The position numbers were made by a program, and so were the translations under genes. Shown piece by piece: positions 7,830 through 13,151 of a stretch of 18,954 bases of DNA. This DNA is from an uncultured Collinsella sp. (GTDB taxonomy: Bacteria > Actinomycetota > Coriobacteriia > Coriobacteriales > Coriobacteriaceae). The stretch spans positions 1 through 18,954 of the forward strand of contig CABQMC010000009.1 in assembly GCA_902465115.1 (NCBI GenBank), in the 5' to 3' direction. The notes beneath the pieces are model-generated. The model saw only the letters and a list, made by a program, of their open reading frames with translations, was not told the origin of the DNA and did no database searches. Position 1 is the first letter of the stretch. Each line of letters begins with the position of its first letter.

Positions 7830-9203
7830 ATGGACATAACCATCTCCCTTATCACCACCCTCGTTTTGACCCTCATCAACGGCTACTTCTCTATGTCCGA
7901 GATGGCGCTCACCACGGCCAAGCGCGCCGTGCTGGAGCACGAGGCCGAGGAAGGCGACAAGCGCGCCGAGCGTGCCATTAAGCTGGCTGCCGACTCCGAC
8001 CAGCTGCTCGCCACCATCCAGGTCGCTATCACGCTCGTGGGCTTCGCCTCGTCCGCCGTCGCCTCGACGAGTCTGTCCGACCCGCTCGCCACGTGGCTCA
8101 TGAGCTTTGGCATCGCGCCGCTCTCCGCCATCGCGCGCGGCCTGGCGCCGGTCATCATCACCGTCGCGGTCGCCTTCGTGTCCATCGTGATCGGAGAGCT
8201 CGTCCCCAAGCGCATCGGTCTGGCCAACGCCGAGGGCGTATCCAAGCAGGTCGTGGGACCGTTGTCGTTTTTCCAAAAGATCGCCCGTCCGCTCGTGTGG
8301 CTGACCGGCGCCTGCTCCGATGGCCTGGCCCGCATCCTGCGCATCAAGAGCGCCGACGACCGCCAGAACGTCTCGGAGGAGGAGATCAAGTACATGGTCT
8401 CGGAGCAGGACGACCTGCTCGACGAGGAAAAGCGCATGATCCACGAGATCTTCGACCTAGGCGACACCGTTGCCCGCGAGGTCATGGTGCCGCGCGTGGA
8501 CACCACCATGTGCGAGGACGACGAGACGGTCGCCGACGTGTTGTCCACCATGCGCCAGACCGGCTTCAGCCGCATCCCCGTCTATCACGAGGACCCCGAC
8601 AACGTCGCGGGCATCGCGCACATTAAGGACCTGATTCAGCCCGCGCTCGACGGCAAGGGCGACCAGCCCATCGCCGGTTTTTTGCGCGACGCCACCTTTG
8701 TGCCCGACACCAAGGACATCCTGCCGCTGCTGTCCGAGATGCAGACCTCTCACGACCAGATCGTGGTGGTCGTGGACGAGTACGGCGGCACGGCCGGCAT
8801 TATCACCATCGAGGACATCGTCGAGGAGATTGTCGGCGAGATCGAGGATGAATTCGACCCCGACAACAAGTACCTCACGCGTCTTTCGCGTCGCGAGTGG
8901 CTTGTCGATGGGCGTTTTTCGTGCGATGACGCGATTGAGCTTGGTTGGCCGCTCGAGGAAAGCGATGATTATGAGACCATCGCCGGCTGGATTTTGGAGC
9001 TTTGCGACTCGGTGCCCGACATCGGAGAGGTGTTTGAGGTTGCGGGGTACAAGTTCAAGGTACAGTCGATGCGTGGCCAGCGCATCTCGCTCATTCGCGT
9101 GATCGCTCCGGCCGAAACCGATAAGAAGGATTCCGAGTCTTCGGCAGAGAAGCCGGCGGCGTCGGGTGCGGGCTCTGTGGATCCGCACGATGGCGACGAG
9201 TAG
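7830..9203 (+). CDS. CNNM/CorC-type transporter with CBS pair and CorC C-terminal domain
   Basis: From ATG 7830 the protein has 457 residues. I prefer this start because the first membrane helix begins at once. GGAGG at 7810-7814 is rather far, and the frame also extends upstream to 7758. Residues 1-200 are the CNNM (DUF21) membrane domain with [11 protein letters not shown] (20-30) and GELVPK (122-127). A pair of CBS domains (about 210-338) includes EVMVPRVD and the hallmark [23 protein letters not shown] region. The CorC_HlyC domain is at about 350-426, followed by a charged tail. CNNM/CorC proteins are Na+-coupled Mg2+ exporters with nucleotide-sensing CBS domains; older annotations call them hemolysins. 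The next gene follows after 24 bases and is probably co-transcribed. Confidence 0.93.
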   Translation: MDITISLITTLVLTLINGYFSMSEMALTTAKRAVLEHEAEEGDKRAERAIKLAADSDQLLATIQVAITLVGFASSAVASTSLSDPLATWLMSFGIAPLSAIARGLAPVIITVAVAFVSIVIGELVPKRIGLANAEGVSKQVVGPLSFFQKIARPLVWLTGACSDGLARILRIKSADDRQNVSEEEIKYMVSEQDDLLDEEKRMIHEIFDLGDTVAREVMVPRVDTTMCEDDETVADVLSTMRQTGFSRIPVYHEDPDNVAGIAHIKDLIQPALDGKGDQPIAGFLRDATFVPDTKDILPLLSEMQTSHDQIVVVVDEYGGTAGIITIEDIVEEIVGEIEDEFDPDNKYLTRLSRREWLVDGRFSCDDAIELGWPLEESDDYETIAGWILELCDSVPDIGEVFEVAGYKFKVQSMRGQRISLIRVIAPAETDKKDSESSAEKPAASGAGSVDPHDGDE

Positions 9204-9227
9204 GGCAAGGAAGAGTAGGGGAGAGTT

Positions 9228-10046
9228 ATGGCAGGCCTGTTCAACATCCTTAAGGTCACCGTCAGCGAGGACAAGATCTGCGCGCATGTGCTGGTGAACC
9301 CCGGCATGCCGCTCATGACCTCGGAGGATATCGAGGCCACGGCGCGCGTGTATTACCTGGTGCCGGCGATTGCCAAGCACCTGTGCCTGGGTGATTCCGG
9401 TCGCGAGTTCCAGGACTGCATGGGCCAGACCGAGCTCTGCCACCTGCTGGAGCACGTGACGGTTGAGCTCATGAACGAGACCGGTCTTGCCGGTAGCATC
9501 TCGTGCGGCCGCACGCGCGTAAGCGAGCACGACGAGCGCGTCTTTGAGGTTGAGCTTTCGTGCCCCGATGACGCACTGGCCATTGGTGCGCTGTCGTCGG
9601 CCACCTTTATGATGGACTGGGCGTACCTGCACGCCGACCAGCCTGCCCCCGACGTGGAAGGCACGGTCGCGGGTCTGCGCAACCTGGTGTTGGGCATGCG
9701 CGCCGAGGCCGAGGGCAAGGATCCTCACGAGGCCGTCGCCGCTGCGAACGGCGAAGATGCTGCCGAGGACGAGGGCGCTGACGAGGGCGATGTGCCGGTC
9801 GACGCCGAGCTCGTTGCCGATGCGACCGCCGAGCCCCAGGGCGTCCCCAACTTTGACGACGAGCCCCAGGTGGCGATTGATACCGAGGGCGCGGTTGCCG
9901 AGAACCACGAGGCCTCCGCTGCCGTCTTTGGCGGTGCTGCGACGGTTCCGGCAGGACCTGCGCATGAGGGCGGCCTGCCGCTCGTGGACGGCGCCGGCGA
10001 GGACCCGGGTGCCACGGTGGCCATGCCGGCTATGCCCCAGGAGTAG
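9228..10046 (+). CDS. Stand-alone cyanophycin-synthetase N-terminal-domain-like protein with acidic tail
   Basis: The 272-residue protein starts at ATG 9228 behind AGGGGAGAG (9217-9225). Residues 1-155 resemble the N-terminal domain of cyanophycin synthetase CphA: E-L-C-HLLEHVTVEL (69-81), then GRTR (94-97), then a strand FEVELSCPDDALAIGALSSA. The ATP-grasp and Mur-ligase domains of CphA are absent, so this cannot make cyanophycin alone. HLLEH (72-76) followed by E80 is an HxxEH motif as in inverted zincins. A hydrolytic activity has been reported for the N domain of some CphA1 enzymes, so a metallopeptidase-like role is possible. Residues 160-272 are low-complexity, rich in Ala, Glu, Asp and Pro, and probably disordered. 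There is no signal peptide. It lies 24 bases behind the CNNM/CorC gene. The resemblance is from memory of motifs, not from a search. Confidence 0.75.
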   Translation: MAGLFNILKVTVSEDKICAHVLVNPGMPLMTSEDIEATARVYYLVPAIAKHLCLGDSGREFQDCMGQTELCHLLEHVTVELMNETGLAGSISCGRTRVSEHDERVFEVELSCPDDALAIGALSSATFMMDWAYLHADQPAPDVEGTVAGLRNLVLGMRAEAEGKDPHEAVAAANGEDAAEDEGADEGDVPVDAELVADATAEPQGVPNFDDEPQVAIDTEGAVAENHEASAAVFGGAATVPAGPAHEGGLPLVDGAGEDPGATVAMPAMPQE

Positions 10047-10125
10047 GCCTACGCGTTTATCACCATCACGTACCTGCGCCTTTGCCGTACGCAGATGAGC
10101 GGAGCGGCAAGTGATGCGCTGCGGG

Positions 10126-10131
10126 TATAAT
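10126..10131 (+). promoter_or_regulatory. -10 element of the YtxH/PRC operon
   Basis: TATAAT at 10126-10131 is a perfect -10 hexamer, 52 bases before the ATG at 10183. No matching -35 is visible at 16-18 bp. The rest of the gap (10047-10125) holds nothing else I can name. Confidence 0.45.
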
Positions 10132-10182
10132 GGACAGCATTCAAACGGTGGGCACCGACGTGCCCGCAGGAGAGGAATGATC

Positions 10183-10572
10183 ATGGGTAAGACTTTCAGC
10201 TTTGTCTCCGGCGCACTTTTTGGTGCCGCTGCCGGCGCTATTGTCGGCGTTGCTCTGGCCCCGCGCTCGGGCGCCGAGACCCGCGCCATGGCTGCCGATA
10301 TCGCCAACGACGCCTGGGACAATATGCGCGACACCTACGAGCACAGCGCCGAGGAGGCCCGTGCTGCGGTGAATGACTTTGGCCCGATGGTCGACGCCAA
10401 GACCGATGACCTGCGCGCCAAGGTCGATCTGGCCCGCGAGCGCATGGACCAGCTGCGCGAGCAGCTCAACGATGCCATCTCGGGTGGCAACGTGACGCCC
10501 GCCGCCGACGTCGTGGTCGAGAACGCCGTCGAGGCTGATACCGAGGCTGCGGAGCCCTCGACCGAGGCATAA
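10183..10572 (+). CDS. YtxH domain-containing protein
   Basis: From ATG 10183 the protein has 129 residues. AGGAGAGG (10168-10175) is 7 bases from this ATG but touches the alternative ATG at 10177, which decides the start. Residues 5-25 form one Ala/Gly-rich membrane helix. It is followed at once by the YtxH marker APRSGAETR and a long amphipathic helix (about 35-95, rich in Glu, Asp, Arg and Ala). The C-terminus is acidic and low in complexity. YtxH proteins are small, single-span, stress-associated membrane proteins without a known reaction. The next gene starts within the stop codon (TAATG), so the two are translationally coupled and probably work together at the membrane. Confidence 0.85.
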   Translation: MGKTFSFVSGALFGAAAGAIVGVALAPRSGAETRAMAADIANDAWDNMRDTYEHSAEEARAAVNDFGPMVDAKTDDLRAKVDLARERMDQLREQLNDAISGGNVTPAADVVVENAVEADTEAAEPSTEA

Positions 10573-11327
10573 TGCGCGCCGGGGATTTTGTCGGCGCCAA
10601 GATCTATCGCAAGCCTACCGAGGACAAGCGCATCAAAAAGGATGGCACGCCGCGCAGCCCTAAAAAGCTCGGAAAGATTCACTTTCCGGTCTTTACCCCG
10701 GGCGGTACGCGCGTGGTCGGCTTTATGGTCCGCCAGTCCGATATCGCGGGCATGATCGAGCGTCCCGACCGATTCGTAGCGCTCGACGCCATTGGTGTCT
10801 ACGAGGGCGCCATTGCGGTCGATGACGTCAAGGACACGTACGATGCCGCCGCTGCCAAGCGCCTCGACATCAACTTGGACGATTGCATCATCTGGGTCGG
10901 TATGGACGTGCGCACGGAATCAGGCGACGTCGTGGGCTATTGCTCGGACGTTGAGTTCAAGCCACGCTCGGGCATCGTGCAGGCATTCTATGTGACCGCC
11001 GGTGCTGCTTCGAGTGTTTTGGTTGGTGACACGCAGGTACCGCCGACGATGCTGCGCGGCTATGCGGACGGCGCGATGATTGTTTCGGACGAGGTCAAGT
11101 CGCTCGGGTATTCGGGCGGTGCGGCTGCCAAGGCCGCCGAGGCCAGCGTCGTGGTGGGCGACAAGGTCAAAAAGGGCGCCAAGGTGCTCGACGACAAGGG
11201 ATCGGTTGCCGTGGACAAGGGCAGTCGCGCACTGGGCAAGCAGCTCGGCAAGACGCGCGGCATGTTCAAGGCGTTTAAGGACGAATACCAAAAGGCGAGC
11301 GGAGGCTCGTCAAAAGCTACAAAATAG
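10572..11327 (+). CDS. PRC-barrel domain protein
   Basis: The ATG at 10572 shares its A with the TAA stop of the YtxH gene. The 251-residue protein has no membrane helix. Residues about 1-90 and 95-175 look like two PRC-barrel-like beta domains: KIHFPVFTPGGTRVVGFMV in the first, and DVRTESGDVVGYCSDVEFKPRSG in the second, where G-D-V-V-G is the typical turn. The C-terminal 70 residues are rich in Lys, Ala and Gly and strongly basic, so they could touch nucleic acid, lipid or the acidic YtxH tail. PRC barrels occur in RNA-processing, photosynthetic and metal-sensing proteins. No specific function can be assigned. Another pair of PRC barrels occurs in the Mg2+-transport protein at 13135. Confidence 0.75.
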   Translation: MRAGDFVGAKIYRKPTEDKRIKKDGTPRSPKKLGKIHFPVFTPGGTRVVGFMVRQSDIAGMIERPDRFVALDAIGVYEGAIAVDDVKDTYDAAAAKRLDINLDDCIIWVGMDVRTESGDVVGYCSDVEFKPRSGIVQAFYVTAGAASSVLVGDTQVPPTMLRGYADGAMIVSDEVKSLGYSGGAAAKAAEASVVVGDKVKKGAKVLDDKGSVAVDKGSRALGKQLGKTRGMFKAFKDEYQKASGGSSKATK

Positions 11328-11348
11328 CGACGTACCAAATGATGGGAG

Positions 11349-11378
11349 GCAAGCCGGAGACCTGTTGCTCCGGCTTGC
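11349..11378 (+). terminator. Rho-independent terminator or attenuator hairpin
   Basis: A perfect 11-bp stem joins 11349-11359 and 11368-11378 around an 8-base loop, followed by TGTGTTTATG, a poor U tract. It lies 21 bases after the PRC gene and ends only 21 bases before the next start codon, so it may be a leaky terminator or attenuator. Confidence 0.65.
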
Positions 11379-11399
11379 TGTGTTTATGGGGGAGGGCAC

Positions 11400-12806
11400 A
11401 TGCGCCAAAACGGATCCAACTTAAACGGGCGTTCGGGTGCGCGTCCGACGGCGCGCCGCGACCTGGGGCAGCTGCCCAGCGGTCAGCGCAAGCGTCACCG
11501 TAAGCCCGGCGCGATGTACCTCAACCATAGCCGCGGGTTTAGCGACCGCAGTGCGCGCATCGGCAACAGCCGTACGCCCCGTCGTTCGTCTCGCCTGCCC
11601 TACGCACTCATCGCCGTGGGCTGTGCGCTCGTGCTGTTTATCGCTGCCGTCGTGGGCTACGTCAACCGCAGCGTGGACGTGGAGCTCAACGGCCAGAAGA
11701 CCGCGGTGCGCGTGGGTTCTACGCTGCAGAATCTCATCGACGACCAGGAGTTGACTGACACCTACGACGCAGGCGACCTGCTGGCCGTCGATGACAGCGT
11801 GCTCAAGCGCCATGGGGGCGAAAAACTGTCGGTGAAGGTCGACGGCAAGCGCGTGAAGCAGGGCAAATGGGATAGCCGCGAACTTGAGGGCGGCGAGAAG
11901 GTGACGGTCAAGGATGGCCGTAACACCTACGAGAAGCACGAGGTTCAGGCTGCGGTTATCGAGCCCAAGCTCAAGGTCGAGGGCACGGGCGCTATCGAGT
12001 ATGTGCAGACATGGGGTGTCCAGGGCCGATCCGAGGTGTGGGTTGGTGAGCAGTCGGGCAAGACGCAAGACCGCGGCGAGGTTGTGCCCGCCACCGATTG
12101 CGTTGTTGCGTGCGCCAGCGTGGCGCCCAAGGGCAACAAAAAGTACGTGGCACTGACGTTTGACGAGGGTCCGAGCGGCGCCACCAAACAGATCTTGCAG
12201 GTGCTCAAGGAAAAGGGCGTCACCGCGACGTTCTTCCTTTCGGGCGATGCGGTCGAGGCCTCGCCTGCCACGGCCAAGGCGATTGTCGATGCCGGGTGCG
12301 AGATCGGATCCAACAGCTACAGCGACGATTCGCTCAAGGGTCAGGACCGTGAGGCGGTACGCGAACAGATCACGAAAGGCACCGACGCGATGAAGTCGGC
12401 GACCGGCGTGAAGACGATGCTGCTGCGTGCTCCCTACGCCGCCTTTGACGAGCAAAACTGGATTGATGCGATGGACCTGGTCTCCGCCGTGGTCTCGTGG
12501 AATATCGACTCGGGCGACTGGCTGCTAAACGGTGCCGACGAACAGGTCTCGACGGTGCTCGATTCGGTGACGCCGGGCAATATCGTGCTGCTCACCGATA
12601 GAGACGAATGCGCCGAGCAGACACTCGAAGCGCTGCCGCAGATTATCGACGGCCTCATTGCCGACGGCTACAAGATCGTGACGCTCAGCGACCTGGTCAA
12701 GACGGACACGTCGCTGAGCAAAAAGCTCACCTCGCTGACGAAGGCCGCCATGCCCAAGGACGCCGTGTTCCCCCAACTTGCCGAGGACGACGACACCACA
12801 GAGTAG
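11400..12806 (+). CDS. Membrane-anchored polysaccharide deacetylase (CE4) homologue, probably without the canonical metal site
   Basis: The 468-residue protein starts at ATG 11400 behind GGGGAGGG. A basic cytoplasmic N-terminus (1-66) leads to one membrane helix (about 68-88). Then comes a ubiquitin-like DUF348/G5-associated segment (about 91-185, starting VDVELNGQKTAVRVGSTLQNL) and a C-terminal NodB/CE4 domain (about 245-435) outside the cell. CE4 motif 1 TFDDG is TFDEG (253-257). Motif 2, usually H-T/S-x-x-H, reads N-S-Y-S-D (305-309). Motif 3 keeps R343 and Y346, and motif 4 DSGDW (370-374) is intact. Motif 5, usually LLxH, reads LLTD (397-400). Thus both zinc-binding His residues and the catalytic His are replaced. 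It may be a non-catalytic glycan-binding protein or use another mechanism. A cell-wall role is likely. Confidence 0.85.
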   Translation: MRQNGSNLNGRSGARPTARRDLGQLPSGQRKRHRKPGAMYLNHSRGFSDRSARIGNSRTPRRSSRLPYALIAVGCALVLFIAAVVGYVNRSVDVELNGQKTAVRVGSTLQNLIDDQELTDTYDAGDLLAVDDSVLKRHGGEKLSVKVDGKRVKQGKWDSRELEGGEKVTVKDGRNTYEKHEVQAAVIEPKLKVEGTGAIEYVQTWGVQGRSEVWVGEQSGKTQDRGEVVPATDCVVACASVAPKGNKKYVALTFDEGPSGATKQILQVLKEKGVTATFFLSGDAVEASPATAKAIVDAGCEIGSNSYSDDSLKGQDREAVREQITKGTDAMKSATGVKTMLLRAPYAAFDEQNWIDAMDLVSAVVSWNIDSGDWLLNGADEQVSTVLDSVTPGNIVLLTDRDECAEQTLEALPQIIDGLIADGYKIVTLSDLVKTDTSLSKKLTSLTKAAMPKDAVFPQLAEDDDTTE

Positions 12807-12843
12807 TCATTGGGTAGTCATTTAAGAACGTCCCCAATGACTA
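12804..12843 (+). repeat. 29-bp dispersed repeat, hairpin-forming copy at the deacetylase stop codon
   Basis: The unit 12815-12843 matches 4432-4460 in 28 of 29 positions. It is preceded by an extra TAGTCATTGGG (12804-12814), which pairs perfectly over 11 bp with CCCAATGACTA (12833-12843). The first triplet of the extra piece is the TAG stop of the upstream gene. A hairpin with no U tract results; it could protect the 3' end of the mRNA. Confidence 0.8.
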
Positions 12844-12917
12844 TGTCACGGATGCGTCAGCGTTTGGTATGCCTGCAATGTGCAGCGCATAAATTCGATG
12901 CCGCAGGGCGATGCTGA

Positions 12918-12926
12918 TGCTATAGT
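12918..12926 (+). promoter_or_regulatory. Extended -10 promoter of the Mg2+ transport operon
   Basis: TGCTATAGT (12918-12926) is an extended -10 of the same form as that before the hemolysin III gene. No clear -35 is seen, which extended -10 promoters can tolerate. Transcription would begin near 12933, leaving a leader of about 200 nt. Confidence 0.5.
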
Positions 12927-12932
12927 TACTGC

Positions 12933-13118
12933 GGTTAATGAGGGTCAAGAGAAAGGTTACAGGTGAAATCCAAACCTCGACCATACAGTCGATGACCCCA
13001 TGCAGGTGCTTTTTGCGCATGCACGGGGTGTAAGCGTCGAGCGGCGTGCCGCCCGCGCATGCGTATACATATCCAGAAGCCCCCGGACGCCGCACGCGCG
13101 GCCGCGTCCGGAGGAATA
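12933..13118 (+). promoter_or_regulatory. Structured mRNA leader of the Mg2+ transport operon (candidate switch)
   Basis: Three helices form a compact three-way junction: P1 12942-12947/12993-12998 (6 bp), P2 12954-12958/12973-12977 (5 bp) and P3 12978-12981/12988-12991 (4 bp). A second hairpin pairs 12996-12999 with 13025-13028, 13001-13004 with 13020-13023 and 13006-13009 with 13015-13018, with a T5 loop. It competes with P1 and with an alternative helix: 13016-13022 pairs with 13057-13063 (7 bp) and 13024-13027 with 13052-13055 (4 bp). A final hairpin, 13083-13090/13104-13111 (8 bp perfect), covers the first GG of the Shine-Dalgarno GGAGGA (13110-13115). Competing helices next to a partly hidden ribosome site are typical of riboswitches and leader-peptide attenuators. 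I do not recognise the M-box or another known family. Pairings were found by eye. Confidence 0.55.
12963..12995 (+). CDS. Possible 10-residue leader peptide (GTG start)
   Basis: GTG 12963 opens a frame encoding MKSKPRPYSR and closes at TGA 12993-12995. AAAGG at 12952-12956 lies 6 bases upstream as a Shine-Dalgarno. The codons run through P2 and P3 of the leader, and the stop lies in the 3' arm of P1, so translation would unfold the junction. The Pro and Arg content recalls leader peptides of Mg2+ transporter genes such as mgtL, where ribosome stalling sets expression. An ORF this short can arise by chance; its position is the main argument. Confidence 0.3.
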   Translation: MKSKPRPYSR

Positions 13119-13151
13119 ATGATGGGGAGCACCATTGAATTATCTGAGTGA
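13119..13151 (+). CDS. Possible 9-10 residue upstream ORF overlapping the main start
   Basis: Tandem ATG codons at 13119 and 13122 follow the best Shine-Dalgarno of the leader (GGAGGA 13110-13115). They encode MMGSTIELSE, ending at TGA 13149-13151. This frame differs from the main gene, whose TTG start at 13135 lies inside it. Ribosomes ending here would be positioned to reinitiate at TTG 13135 or ATG 13153. It could therefore couple or limit translation of the transporter operon. It is too short to be judged by codon use. Confidence 0.4.
   Translation: MMGSTIELSE

Noticed and set aside
8457..10334. Long minus-strand open frame of 625 codons
   Set aside because: It runs antisense to the CNNM/CorC, CphA-N-like and YtxH genes. 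Those have recognisable domains, ribosome sites and sensible ends, while the minus frame has a His/Arg/Gly-rich composition typical of high-GC shadow frames.
12950..13000. Hammerhead-type ribozyme in the three-way junction
   Set aside because: A three-way junction and a GAAA stretch exist, but the required CTGATGA core and cleavage site are missing.
12933..13118. M-box, cobalamin or TPP riboswitch
   Set aside because: I looked for the conserved M-box core, the B12 box and the TPP CTGAGA element. Only fragments such as GGTGAAATCC and CGGGGTG are present, without their partners, so no known class is claimed.
13000..13119. 39-codon ATG ORF in the leader, whose TAA overlaps ATG 13119
   Set aside because: The stop-start overlap is suggestive, but there is no Shine-Dalgarno before ATG 13000 and the predicted peptide is Arg/Ala/Pro-rich like untranslated GC-rich RNA. 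It is kept only as a curiosity.
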